The notes beneath the pieces were generated by a model. It had not been told where the DNA came from and searched no databases. It saw nothing but the letters and a program-made list of their open reading frames with translations. From contig JAIQDT010005768.1 of the NCBI GenBank assembly GCA_021521415.1, positions 1 to 64,000 on the forward strand: a stretch of 64,000 nucleotides of DNA. Reading direction: 5' to 3'. Shown here piece after piece: positions 1-12,200 of this stretch (positions within the stretch are counted from its first letter, which is position 1; every line of letters begins with the position of its first letter). The DNA comes from Bidens hawaiensis. Lineage: Eukaryota > Streptophyta > Magnoliopsida > Asterales > Asteraceae. Both the position numbers and the translations under genes were made by a program.

Positions 1-930
1 GTCTGCGCAGAAACCAACTGGATCCGCAGGACCAACCATGCTCAGAGACGTGACGTCCTTACGCGCAGTACGCAAGCTGTTCCCGCAGGAAATGCCTCCC
101 AATGGTGAAGGACTCCGCCTGTTCCCGCAGCCTCGGATACAAGCCATCAGGGAAGGCCACCCGCGCAGCAAGGCTACACGCACAAGGCACTTAGCTCTCA
201 TTCAGTGTCACCTGAAGGAATGAGCAAAGCCGGGAACAATCCCGCACAGTGGCGGGAGGGGGAATACTCCCGCCCAAATAAGCCAGTCCGTACAATACAG
301 GAAGATCTTCTGTACTGTACCTGACGAGGTATGGGCAAAAGATCTGACTAAAGATACGACAGCTTATTGACAACAGTATGGCGAGCAGCATGCTCCTGCA
401 CTGTATGTCACTATTAGCCGCTGCCTACTCACCAACTCCTGTCATACCACGTGCATAGCCGGCAGTTGGTGGAAAAGGAATAGTATACAGCAGGCCTGGT
501 CACTATCAGCCGCTGCCTACCCACCAACTACCAGCAGGGCACGTGCGTAGGCTACTGTTGGTTGAACAGGAATACTATTCAGCAGGCCACACCTCCTTGG
601 AAACCTACCTTCGGCTATAAATACCACAAATGGTATGACCATCTCATCTTATCATATCTTATCATATTATCATCATATTATACCTGATATCTGCTCTAGC
701 AATCTCTTAATATACATTTATATTTAAAGAGCAATCTAGTCTGATTCTCACGCCGGAGGGTGGTCACAAGGAGGAACCCCCCCTTCTCAGTGACAAGCTC
801 ACGGTGTCTGTTTTGCAGGTTATCAGAAGAACCATCTTCTCTGGGTCTAACCCCTCGTGGGAAACATCTATCTAACCCCCAGGTTATCCGTAATCTGCCC
901 GGGGTCCGGTTAGTGTTTCTTCACATAGGA
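1..930 (+). mobile_element. Partial LTR of a Ty3/gypsy-like element
   Basis: GC-rich, non-coding block with a TATA box (GGCTATAAATACC near 612-624), followed by a run (about 748-930) whose CACGCCGGAGGGTGGTCA, CTAACCCCTCGTGGGAAA and CCAGGTTATCCG phrases resemble the 3' ends of plant Tat/Athila-type LTRs. The 5' end lies outside the window. No primer-binding site follows the presumed end near 930, so this may be a 3' LTR or a solo LTR. The short ORFs inside are not coding-like. The assignment rests on resemblance only. Confidence 0.45.
408..591. repeat. 92-bp tandem duplication in the LTR
   Basis: Two diverged copies start at 408 and 500, each opening with TCACTAT(T/C)AGCCGCTGCC and ending near AG(T/C)A...CAGCAGGCC. 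They lie upstream of the TATA box, in what would be U3, so they could be a duplicated enhancer. That role is inference. Confidence 0.6.
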
Positions 931-2830
931 AAATTTGGTTGATTAGCAAGGAAGGGGATACGTTTAGTCTGACCCATTGGTAATCAAGTTGTATTAACAT
1001 ATTCTATTAAATCTAATAAAGACAACGATAATAGTAGTATGTAATAATATTACAACAATAGCAATACAATATAATAATAATAGTTAATTGTATATGACAT
1101 AGGAAAATCTGAAGGGGGGGGGGGGGTTTGCGGATATGGCCCAGCTTATAGCTGTTAAATTTGCTTGATGGTGTCTCCTTATCGCATGACATAGACTGAT
1201 GCGGTCGATGTAGGGGATGTCTAAATACTCGGTTAAGGCATTTTAGGAGAGATTTGGCGATGTCTCTATGACTAATGGATCTAGAAAAACTCTTTGGTTA
1301 TCGTGCATGCCTCGAAAAATAAATATTGTGGATGGAGTATCTTGAGAAATTGTCTTCCAACACGGATGAATTTAGTCAATAAGGGTGTTGAAGTCTCGTA
1401 TGTTATTTGTATTATGTGTTAGGAATTAGCAAACGACACCGGATCACTGTGTTGTTTGTTCATTTTTGGCATCATGTCTTTTTTCTCGTCATTGTGTCTT
1501 TTCATCGTTTTTTAAACGGGTTTGACGGGAGACATTTTGGTTTTTTAATTATATATTTTTGTTTTTTATTTATATACTGAGTTATGATTTTTTAATTATT
1601 TTTTTCTGAATTTTTTGTTGAGGGGTTTTCTGTGTTGCCATAAATAATTCTCGCACTTTTCATTCTTTGTTTAACTTTACCCTTAGTTTGATTTGGTTAT
1701 CCTTTTATTTAAATTATGAAATTTGAATAAGTTTTGTGATACACAAATGACAAATCTAATATATAATCTTTTTATTTGATGTTTTTTTAGTTTAGATTAT
1801 GTAATTTTTAATTTCTAGTAAAATTTTATTTGTAATTTTGTATTTAAAAGTATAACTTATGTTTTATTTAAAAAAAATGGTCTAACATAATAAAAAGTTG
1901 AGTGATGCTACTAAATAAGTTTTTAGGATAGTTGATGGATAATAAGATGATAATATAAAATTAATAAAATTATAAGACAATACATGACATAACACCACCC
2001 CTATTGCCCTTATAATTGTATTGAAAGATTATCATATTCTTTTACGATAATATATTTGTGCAGTTCCAATATTTTATTTAATATATTTGTGACACATAAT
2101 TTATTATTTTAACTTAGTTAACATGAGTTAAGAACTTAAGACTTAAAAGAGTTAGAAGCAAATGGAGAAGTGTTGGATTTTAAGTTTTTAACCCACTTGA
2201 ACTATAAAACACTTGGCTCAAGTGTCAGCCATGCAACCAATAGCCTTTCTTCTCTCTCCTACACTTACACTGGATCTCACTTTTCGAATGTTTACATATC
2301 TTACCATTTAGACCCCTGGACCTTTTATTTTTTCAAAATATACCCCTTTAAAAGTAACAAAATGTATTTTCTTCAAGTTATATCAAACTATTCCATCAAA
2401 TAAAGTGATTCGATCAATTATGAATAAAAACTGATTTTCTGATTTCTGTTCAATATAAAATTTCAATAATTTGTTTTTTAAAAATACACTAGGGATAGTA
2501 TTTTAACCTTGAACTTTTTTAATTAGAATACATTAGTAGTTATAGTTTATAAATATATGTTTATCTTTATTTATATGCCTTGAAAAAAACATGTCAAATC
2601 AATATATTTGAGTACATAATCTAAAATGAACTACTCATGTTATGTCATTATTATTAGCCTCGAAAAAGTTTTCTGAGTATAAGGTTATCAAAATGGGTTT
2701 AAAATGATAACCTCACAAAACACAAAATATTAAATAGATGAAGTATTTAGTGATTATTAAAGATACACTTATGAAATTATTTGAGAGAGAACTTGTGTTA
2801 GATAAAGTGAGTGTGTGTGTATATATATAT
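931..2830. other. AT-rich intergenic DNA
   Basis: No gene or element with recognisable ends. It holds a G run at about 1113-1126 and a (TG)n(TA)n microsatellite at about 2810-2830. The 77-residue ORF at 2170-2403 has no recognisable motif and a composition typical of AT-rich spacer. Confidence 0.6.
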
Positions 2831-3522
2831 AGGGAGAGGATCATGAGAGAACTCCATTTTATGAAAAGAACTAGATAACTAATAATGAAGTATTTTTAAT
2901 TTAATTAAAAAAATATTTAATTTTTTTTTCTTTCATCCTTCTTATATGTTGTTATTCTTCACCACAAAGAAAAAAAACTAAAAAAAAATAAAAAAAATTA
3001 ACGAGTAATGCATATATGCAATACACCGACTTTTTTTTATAATGCATATGTGCAATAATGTGCATTTTAATATTTGAAATAGTGTTGAATAGCATATATA
3101 TAGTTGTTTGTATTGTTTATTTGCAATAATGTTATATTATATACAAAAATTAAAAAAAATCGATATAGTGCATATGTGCATTAGTGTTGTATTACATATA
3201 TGCGATAATGTGTTTTGCATACAATTATTAGTGTCGTATTTGCATATATTCAATAGTGTGTATTGGATAATCCAATTGTGTTGTATTATATGCAATAAAA
3301 CACTATCGTATATATATGCAATAGGCATTAGTGCACATATGCACTACAGTACTACACCGACAAGTTTTGTTTTGTTTTTGTTTTTTTAAGGGTCAATATC
3401 ATCTTATTAGAATGAGAAAAGAAAAATATCACAAAATAATTTTTTTAAAATAGTTAAAAATAATTATTTACTAGTTCTCTAGTTCTCTCTTTAAGAAGAG
3501 TTCTCTCTAGATCCCACCCCTA
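2831..3522. mobile_element. Non-autonomous TIR element inserted in a TA repeat
   Basis: The left end AGGGAGAGGATCATGAGAGAAC and the right end, read on the other strand (AGGGGTGGGATCTAGAGAGAAC), form an imperfect inverted repeat of about 22 bp. Both abut TATATATA tracts, so the target duplication cannot be resolved. The interior has no transposase. It carries dispersed GCATATGTGCA-like motifs at about 3008-3350. The superfamily cannot be assigned from the ends. Confidence 0.6.
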
Positions 3523-3534
3523 TATATATATATA

Positions 3535-3563
3535 TTAGCTTTTTATCCCCCGTATTACGGGGG
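3535..3563 (-). mobile_element. Helitron-like 3' terminus (minus strand)
   Basis: On the minus strand a near-perfect hairpin CCCCCGTAATACGGGGG is followed 8 nt later by CTAA and then T. This is the hairpin + CTRR + T arrangement of Helitron 3' ends. The element would extend to the right. I could not find its 5' TC end, so its size is unknown. Confidence 0.45.
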
Positions 3564-3927
3564 CTGTTTTACATTACTCGTTTTTAATATTTATATACTT
3601 CTTTGGGTTAATTTTATTTATTGTAATGAAATTTATAATATACTTGGATTTTGATGATTAAAAGGTTTCACAAATAACTAAGATGTTATGTTGTAACCCG
3701 GTTTAAAAGTTATCTAGGTTTGGTAAGAACCAAGATCTGCTTATTTTTTTACTATAAAATTGTTTTTTTAATTATAACTAATATTTTAAAAAATCATATA
3801 ATAATTTTTAGTATATCCTATTTTATAGGATTTTCACATCAATAATTTGGTGAGAATAATTTTTAATTTAATGAGATGTTATAACCCGTTTAAGAAATAT
3901 CTAGGTTTGGTAAGACCCATACCCGTG

Positions 3928-4484
3928 TAGGGATGGCAATGAAACCCGAACCCGATAGAAAAAACCCGAAACCCGACATAAATGGGACGGGTAATACCCG
4001 ACCCATTAGGGTTTGGGACGGGTTTGAGATTAGTTTTGAAATTTTTCGCGGGTTTGGGACGGGTTTGGATTTCTAATATACCCGATTACCCGACCCGATT
4101 ACCCGATAGCATAAACCCATTTACCCGATGTACCCGATATAGCTTATTATATATTATATATATACTATATTCCAAATATATTATTTGTCGAAGCTTGTTT
4201 ATATCAATTATTTGTGATATTTTATCTTTATGGTAACCATCTTTGTAATCAATTAGTTATATTTTGTCAAAACCCGGTAGAAACCTAGCGGGTTTTGAGC
4301 TGGGTATACCCGACGGGTATTTTATCAAAACCTGATAAGAAACCCGAAATCCGATGGGAAAACCCGAAACCCAACGGGTAATTACCCGATTAAAAAACCG
4401 ACGGGTTTGGGACAGACTTTCATAACCGGGTATGGGTTTGGGAATACCTAAACCAGAACCAAACCCGAACCATTGCCATCCCTA
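3928..4484. mobile_element. hAT-type non-autonomous element, 557 bp
   Basis: TIRs TAGGGATGGCAATG and CATTGCCATCCCTA are flanked by a perfect 8-bp duplication TACCCGTG (3920-3927 and 4485-4492), diagnostic of hAT. The inside is rich in ACCCGA/GGGTTTGGGACGGG repeats and has no transposase, so it depends on an autonomous hAT elsewhere. Confidence 0.9.
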
Positions 4485-4492
4485 TACCCGTG

Positions 4493-4603
4493 AATTCGGG
4501 TCAAATGCATGAGAAACCTCCATTTAAAAATCAAGCAAATTTGATGACTCCAAAAAAGGGGGGGCGACTACATCACGACACGTAAGATTTTTATGTTTTT
4601 GTT

Positions 4604-4635
<32 letters not shown>

Positions 4636-5850
4636 TTCTGTGTGTAATAGCATATAAATATATAACTTTTAAATTAGCTTTAAACCTCTGATAAATTTCG
4701 ACTTCTAGCTTGACCAATCTAACTAATCTTTGCATAAACTATTACAAGCTCATAAATTATGTTAAACTAAATAGAGCTCGAATCTCATATCACAACTTGT
4801 CTTCCTGAGGTAGGTTTAAGCTCGACTCAATAAATAGTAGAGTTTCATTAAGTTCATAAATGACATTAGACTAAATTAAATCCGACTATACATTTTTATG
4901 TATGTTCTAATTCAACTCAATAAATATCTAAGTTTAATTAAAATTCAAATAATACTAAATTAAATTCAAACTCAAATCTTATTCCCTCATTTTCATGGCA
5001 TAAGCTAAAACCTAACAATATATATTTAACTTTAGTTCAAGTTCATAGATGATATTAGACTAAAGTCAAACTCAAGTATACTTGTTACTCTTTGGTGTAG
5101 GTTTTGAACGAAATAAATATCTTATACGGTGTATTTAAGCTTAATTCAAATTCACACGCGATATATATTACACTAGGTTAAACTCTCTCACCCGTCTTCA
5201 TCACATAGGCTTAAACTCGACAATAAATACTTATGCTCAAGTCAATTTCATAAATGATATTAGACTAAAATCAAACACGAATATGTACACATTTTAATGC
5301 ATGTTCTAGTTGAACTCGATATCTGAATTCTGACTAAAGATAATAAATAAGTTGCAATATAAGAAAAATAATACAACTTATGAAAAAATATATAAAAACT
5401 ATGTGCACCAGAAAAAAAAAGGTAGATTCACTCACATAGTCACATTCGACCCAAAACTATGAACACAAACAGGAACAGAAGTGTCAGTTTTGAAGAAATG
5501 ATGAAAACTGAGGGACTGAAAGTGGCAGAAAGTGGTGGGGTTTAAAATTTGAAAGTAAATGTATACTTGTCAGTAAGAGTTGTGGGGATGACTGTAGAAG
5601 CACCAAATAAGTATCAACAACTATGAAATAAAGTGTGGGTGTGAGGATGTTGGAGACACGTGTGAAGGGTTTGCGTCAAGGTTGAGGATCTACTCCTCAA
5701 GTTGGTCGTAATTACGAGTCTAACCTAAAGCCAGGTGGTCAATTTTGTATTGATTTTGCGGGCATGCAAAATCAGGCCAAAGAGTCCAAGACCGTCCAAA
5801 AGGCAAGAAATGATGCAACATATTTTATTATGTTGGGGGGGGGGGGGGCT
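4493..5850. repeat. Spacer with degenerate repeats
   Basis: Holds a (TA)n tract near 4605-4635. From about 4680 to 5340 there is a diverged repeat in which phrases such as TTCATAAATGATATTAGACTAAA, GTATGTTCTA and AACTCAATAAATA recur at irregular spacing. No ORF or RNA gene is visible. A run of about 14 G (about 5835-5848) abuts the LTR that follows. Confidence 0.55.
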
Positions 5851-6258
5851 TGTAGGGGTATGGTACTAAACCCGGTTTTACGACCCTAAATTTATTATGT
5901 TTGGCTTATTTTATTATATGGACTAATACAATGTTATTGGGCTGGAGGGGGTTTTGTGGAGGTAACCCTAACTGGGCTAGGCCCATTAAGGTACCATGAT
6001 GGTGGCCATGAGGCTCCCTATATAAGGAGGTCTCCACCTCCTTATTAGGGGTTGGTTATTCTCAATAAGAGCCACCACCATATTTTTGTGTCTGTGAACA
6101 AGAGATCCTGGAGATCTCTTAGCGGTCACCTCCACACCCCCAGAAAGTCATTGCAGATCCCAACCAGCCGGAGAAGAAGATCAAGACGTGGTTCGTTCAT
6201 CTCGAAATCCGTGGAAACATCGTCATGGATCAGGTCAGATTCATCTCGTGTTTCGACA
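5851..6258 (+). repeat. 5' LTR of the non-coding element
   Basis: 408 bp, starting TGTAGGGGTATGG and ending TTTCGACA. A TATA-like CCCTATATAAGGAGG lies near 6014-6028. The repeat is preceded by a long G run and CT, like the polypurine tract expected before a 3' LTR, and not by a clean target duplication. Confidence 0.85.
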
Positions 6259-6277
6259 TTGGCGCCATCCGTGGGAC
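6259..6277 (+). other. Primer-binding site
   Basis: TTGGCGCCATCCGTGGGAC directly follows the LTR end. GGCGCC-containing primer sites of this kind are found in plant Tat-type gypsy elements. The tRNA is not identified with confidence. Confidence 0.65.
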
Positions 6278-6683
6278 GGCAATGAACCACGCTTCGCTTC
6301 TCGTCTCGGCCCTCCGATCTGTTCATCAATATCTCGGGTCTACGGTTTCTTCTTTCAGATATGTTCTATGGAAATCCAAAAATCCGTAGATCTAAAAAAT
6401 ACTTCCAGATCTGGAAATACACAGGAAGAAATACCACCGAACTTTTGGGGAAAACCCTTAGATCTGTGTTTTTTCTAAGTGAAAAATACCAAATCTAGTT
6501 ATGATTTTTTCAGATCTGGGTTCGTTTGAACAACAGTCACACTTCATATTCACAGATCTATAAATCCTATTAGATCTGTTGGTTTTACATAAAACCTGCC
6601 TGATGTGGATATTCAAAATCTCTAGATCGTGCGCGCCACCGCAGATCAAAATCGCTCCCTGTGGATCAACTTCGGATTCCGCT

Positions 6684-6920
6684 TGCGCGCTCCCGGCGAT
6701 CACTACACGCCACAGCGGGCCGCATGCGCGCTCCCGGCGATCACTCTACGCCACAGCGGGTCGCATGCGCGCTCCCGGCGATCACTCTACGCCACAGCGG
6801 GTCGCATGCGCGCTCCCGGCGATCACTCTACGCCACAGCGGGTCGCATGCGCGCTCCCGGCGATCACTCTACGCCACAGCGGGTCGCATGCGCGCTCCCG
6901 GCGATTACTCTACGCCACAG
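6684..6920. repeat. 41-bp tandem array, about six copies
   Basis: Units open with CGCATGCGCGCTCCCGGCGA at 6721, 6762, 6803, 6844 and 6885 (period exactly 41), with a partial unit before. The array is very GC-rich. Because 41 is not a multiple of three, all three forward frames stay open, which produces overlapping spurious ORFs of 120-156 residues. Confidence 0.9.
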
Positions 6921-7067
6921 CTCACGCATATCACATGCTCATGAAGACAGCCAAAACCTATGCTCGTGGCGCATATCACATGCTCACGCATCACGCATGC
7001 TCACGCGTATCACGTATGCTCACGCATACCACATATGCTCACGCATCACGTATGCTCACGCATATCA
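6921..7067. repeat. Short ATCACATGCTCACGC-like array, left part
   Basis: Degenerate repeats of about 15-18 bp built on TCACGCATATCACATGCT. The array is cut by the gypsy insertion and resumes at 16583-16700, proving that the gypsy element landed inside it. Confidence 0.75.
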
Positions 7068-9190
7068 TGTAACACCCCGACCGATGGCGGATTATACATC
7101 GGGGCGCCACGTATTGTTTCATTACTCGTGACACTATATGGGTGTCAATATTTAATAAATACATTTTCATTGCGCACGCGCAGAACACAAATCGTATAGT
7201 AACATAAATCTTATCATAACTCAAAATATTCAAATAACATAATTTGTCTTGTTACATTTTAATCTAGGTCCAAAGAAAAAGAAAACATCCTACGTGTCCT
7301 TGTGATTCCCAAAAGCAGCTACAGCAAACCTGAACATGTGTTAAAATAAAACGTCAACACTTGCGTGTCGGTGAGAAATCAAGTTTAATAGATATAAATA
7401 GATAATAACAAACACTGCGCGCAACATGTGCTTAACTGGGGTTTAACATAGGGTGTAATCAGATTGTGATCAAGCCTAAATAGATCATAGCTCATAGTTC
7501 AATCCGTGCTCCCAATTGAGCACAAAAACAAATAATCATACGTGCATGTGTAAACAAAACAAGAAAACCGTAAACGATAGGTCTCCCGTGTTCATCTAAT
7601 GGATCCATGAAAACTTCGGAATAGGCCGAACAAAGCGGTTAATGATTCACACATACAAATAAACAGCCAAGTAAACGTCCATAACACATGGGGTTTTGCG
7701 CACATAAATTTCATAAACAAGTTTAAGACTCAAGTTGTACGAACACATGAACATCCCAAAACGTTAAAAAATAAAAGGGGATTAAGTACGAGATTACTCA
7801 CCTGTAAATGGTGCGTTGAAAGATAATGCAAGAACCAACTTTTTAAACAAGCACAAGTTAACCTATAAATAAGAGGTTATTGGTTTAACGATTGGTTTTT
7901 ATGTCTTGAATATATGTAGTAAGTATCGGTTTTTGTTAGTTAAACAAATTAAAACAAAATATATATATTTATTTTACCGAGAATCTGGGCAGAACAGAAG
8001 AGAAGACGGAGGCAAAGAGAGGAGTGGCGCTGCTAAGGAACTACAGCAGAGAGCAAAGGGAGGGAGATTTGGGGAGTGTTTAAGTGTAGTGTGTGTAGTG
8101 TTAATAAACAAGAAAATAGCTTAATTTATAGGAAAACCCAAGGGAACACAATCCCTTGAAAGGGGAAAAGATCTTATCAAATCAAGCAAAAGATATTAAA
8201 AAAGCACAAGAAAACAAAAGCAAAAGATATCAAAAGATATGCCGGCAGCTGCAGGGGATGGGGAAAAGCTGACAGGTTACAGATCAAAGCATGGGAGGTG
8301 TCAGATAAAGCACTGTTCAAGACATGCAAAAGAAGATTTCAAAAGATTATGTCAGTCACTTTTTCTGTCAACCAATAGGATTGGTGCGCATGCTGCGCCG
8401 AAAGTGGCTTTTCGGACAGATGTCGGAACTGACCTACAGTGCTCATACAAAAGATAAGATATTTCAAAAGCATACAGGCTGACATAAACTGAAGAAAAGA
8501 CTTAAGGTCTAGCGCGAGAAGACTCGGGCGCGCGCGAGGGCGAAGGCAGACAGAGAACAATCCTTAGCGCGCCGCGGGAAGAACTACGATCCTTAGCGCG
8601 TCGCGGGAAGAACTACAATTCTTAGCGCGCCGCGGGAAGAACTATAATCCTTAGCGCGCCGCGGGAAGAACTTCAATCCTTAGCGCGTCGCGGGAAGAAC
8701 TACAATTCTTAGCGCGCCGCGGGAAGAACTATAATCCTTCGCGCGCCGCGGGAAGAACTACCATTCTTAGCGCGCTGCGGGAACAGTTCGCCTCGCGTAT
8801 CGCAGGAACAGTTGGTCTTCGCGCAGGCTTCCTTGTAAGGAGTCTGGCGCGTGGAGCTGCGCAGACATCCTTAGGCGGGAAGAACCAAAGGACAAGCAAA
8901 GAGTTAAGAGAAAGGGTTTCAAGGCTTAAGGGTTAAGCAGAGGGGCGGGACGGCGACAAGAGAGGAAAAGGGGCGGGACGGCGACAAGAGAGGAAAAGGG
9001 GCGGGACGGCGGAGAGAAAGAGGCGGGACGGCGAAAAGGAATTGTTATTATTAGTAAGTAATATAAAAATATATATATATAATTTATTTAACGTTAAATT
9101 TACAAAGATTAATAATCAAATTTTAAATCATAAAAAGAATCGGATTCGAAAACGGGTACCTGGGTCGGGTCGGATGGGGCAGTTGTCACA
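7068..9190 (-). repeat. 3' LTR of the gypsy element
   Basis: 2123 bp. On the minus strand it starts TGTGACAACTGCCC and ends GGGGTGTTACA. It holds a 29-bp tandem array (about 8561-8790, eight units around CTTAGCGCGCCGCGGGAAGA) and a 28-bp array (about 8941-9040, GGGGCGGGACGGCGACAAGA). Short ORFs inside are not genes. Confidence 0.95.
8561..8790. repeat. 29-bp tandem array in the LTR
   Basis: About eight units of CCTTAGCGCG(C/T)CGCGGGAAG plus AACTACNAT. The same array recurs at about 15953-16182 in the other LTR. It is dense in CG and CCG sites. Confidence 0.85.
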
Positions 9191-9208
9191 GTCTCCCCTA
9201 CTTTAAGA
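9191..9208 (-). other. Polypurine tract of the gypsy element
   Basis: On the minus strand AAAGTAGGGGAGAC immediately precedes the 3' LTR (TGTGACA), as required to prime plus-strand DNA. Confidence 0.85.
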
Positions 9209-9224
9209 AATTTCGTCCCGAAAT

Positions 9225-12200
9225 TTATCTCGAAGTAGGATGCGCAGAGAAAAGGTGCGGGTACTTGATCTTCATCTGATCTTCCCTTTCCCAAGTGAAC
9301 TCGGCTCCGCGCTTGGACTGCCAACGAACTTTGACAATAGGGATGCGACTGCGCTTGGTTTGCTTTACCTCGCGATCCATAATCTCAACAGGCTTCTCAA
9401 CGAAATGCATAGACTCATCAACTTGAACTTCATCAAGTGGTATGTGGAGGTTCTCGTCAGCTAAACATTTCTTGAGATTGGATACATGGAAAGTTGGATG
9501 CACATTGCTGAGCGCGGGCGGCAGGTCCAGTTTGTAGGCAACTTTTCCCACCTTCGCAAGAATCTTGAACGGACCAACATAACGAGGTGCAAGCTTACCT
9601 TTCTTCCCAAAGCGGACAACACCCTTCCAGGGCGACACTTTGAGGAGAACAAGATCACCAACTAGAAATTCGAGAGGCTTCCGCCTGCGATCTGCGTAAC
9701 TCTTCTGTCGGCTTCTGGCAGTCAGCAGATGATCACGGATCTTGGCGATTTTATCGGTTGTCTATTGAACTAGTTCGGGTCCTGTGATTTGAACTTCACC
9801 CACTTCGTTCCAACAAATCGGCGAGCGGCACTTTCGACCGTAAAGTGCTTCAAATGGGGCCATACCGATGCTGGAATGATAGCTGTTATTATAAGAGAAC
9901 TCGATCAGAGGTAGGTGTGAATCCCAGTTACCTCCAAAATCAAGAACACAAGATCGAAGCATATCCTCAAGGGTTTGGATGGTTCGCTCAGACTGTCCAT
10001 CAGTCTGAGGATGATATGCAGTACTCATGTCCAAACGAGTTCCTAACGCAGTTTGGAGAGATTTCCAAAAGCGAGATATAAAACGATCATCGCGATCGGA
10101 TATGATGCTCAAGGGCGTACCATGACGGCAGACAATTTCTTTGACATAAAGATGCGCAAGTTGTTCAACACGGTAGGTTTCACGAATGGGCAGAAAGTGG
10201 GGAGACTTGGTCAATCGATCCACTATTACCCAAATGCTATCATGTTTGCTTGCGGTCAAGGGTAACTTGGTGATAAAGTCCATTGCTATACTTTCCCATT
10301 TCCACGTAGGAATTTCAGGTTGTTCGAGCAAACCAGATGGGCGTTGATGTTCAGCTTTTACCTTAGAACAAGTTAGGCATTTAGCTACGAACACAGCAAT
10401 ATCCTTTTTCATACCGGGCCACCAATAAGAAAGGCGCAAATCTTTGTACATTTTGTCAGCACCAGGATGAACGGAATACCGAGTTTTGTGCGCTTCACTC
10501 AGTATGACAGAGCGAAGATTCTCATCATTGGGGATCCAGATGCGATTGAGATAACAGAGAATTCCATTCAGGTTAGGGACTAGATGCGCTTCTGCACCAC
10601 ACGCTAACTCGGCGCGTAGGTTGCCTTTGCTGATCGATGCGCGCTGCGCGTCGCGAATGCGCGATTCAAGATCGTTTTGGATCGGCGCGAAATGAAGCTG
10701 CGTGCGCGGCAAGATACAGTTGAGTTGACTGGGTTTGCGGCTGAGCGCATCGGCTACCACATTAGCCTTTCCAGGGTGATATCGGATCTCACAATCGTAA
10801 TCGCTGATGAGTTCGTTCCATCGGCGTTGTCTCATGTTAAGTTCCTTTTGATCAAAAATGTGCTGAAGGCTTTTATGGTTGGTGTAAACGATGCACTTAG
10901 TCCCATAGAGGTAGTGTCTCCAGATTTTTAAGGCAAATACAACTGCACCAAGTTCGAGGTCGTGAGTCGTATAATTCTTTTCATGAATTTTGAGTTGCCT
11001 AGACGCGTAAGCGATAACCTTGCCTCGTTGCATAAGTACACAACCGAGACCTTGGTTGGAGGCATCACAATAAACGACAAAGTCGTCAGTACCCTCAGGT
11101 AACGCTAGAACAGGAGCTTCGCACAACAATTGCTTGAGCGTTTGAAAGGCTTCTTCTTGCTTCGAGCCCCAAATATACGGTTTGCCTTTGTGCGTTAATG
11201 CTGTTAAAGGCAAGGCGATTTTTGAGAAGTTCGAAATGAATCGCCGGTAGTAACCAGCTAAGCCCAAAAAGGAACGGATTTCGGTAGGAGTGGTCGGTGA
11301 AATCCAGTTCTTGATTGCTTCAATTTTGGATGGGTCGACATGAATACCCATCTTGTTTACAACATGACCAAGAAACTGTACTTCATCAGACCAAAACTCA
11401 CACTTGGAGAGTTTGGCATAGAGTTGTTCGGTTCGAAGCTTTTGCAACACCAACAGAAGATGTTGTTCATGCTCGGCCTTGGTTTTGGAATATACCAGAA
11501 CGTCATCGATAAACACGATCACGAATTGGTCCAAGAAAGGCCTACACACCCGGTTCATTAGATCCATGAAGACAGCGGGGGCGTTGGTTAAACCGAAGGG
11601 CATGACCAAGAATTCAAAATGACCGTAGCGGGTTCGAAAAGCAGTCTTGGGAATATCCTCTTCGCGGATACGCAACTGGTGATAGCCAGAACGGAGATCG
11701 ATTTTGGAGAAACAAGAGGCACCTTGGAGTTGGTCAAAGAGGTCGTCAATACGCGGTAAGGGATACCGGTTCTTAATGGTGAGCTTGTTCAGCTCGCGGT
11801 AATCGATACACATGCGAAACGAACCGTCTTTCTTTTTAACGAACAACACCGGAGCACCCCAAGGCGAAGAGCTAGGGCGAATGAATCCTTTATCGGTCAA
11901 CTCTTGAAGTTGACTTGCTAATTCTTGCATTTCAGCGGGTGCAAGTCGATAAGGAGATTTGGCTACGGGGGATGCACCAGGGACAAGATCAACACGAAAC
12001 TCGACTTCCCGAGCGGGAGGTAAACCAGAAAGATCATCGGGGAAGACTTCAGGAAAGTCGCGCACGATGGGAATTTCAGAAAGTTTCTTCTTTCCTTCAT
12101 CGGGTTTGACCACATGAGCTAAGAACGCGACACATTTCTTCCGCAAAAGTCTTCGGGCTTCAGTGCATGACATAAGTTTAAGACCGTTAGATGGTTTCTC

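Noticed and set aside
3108..3389. 93-residue plus-strand ORF with hydrophobic stretches
   Set aside because: Encoded by AT-rich repeats inside a non-autonomous TIR element, with an overlapping antisense ORF; no family recognised.
6579..7131. Overlapping forward ORFs of 121, 147 and 156 residues
   Set aside because: They read through the 41-bp array in three frames with a repeated ALPAITLRHSG-type peptide. A stop-free repeat of a length not divisible by three opens all frames; there is no gene.
8239..8560. ORFs of 72-73 residues repeated in both gypsy LTRs
   Set aside because: Identity between the copies follows from LTR duplication; they overlap on opposite strands and have no domain.
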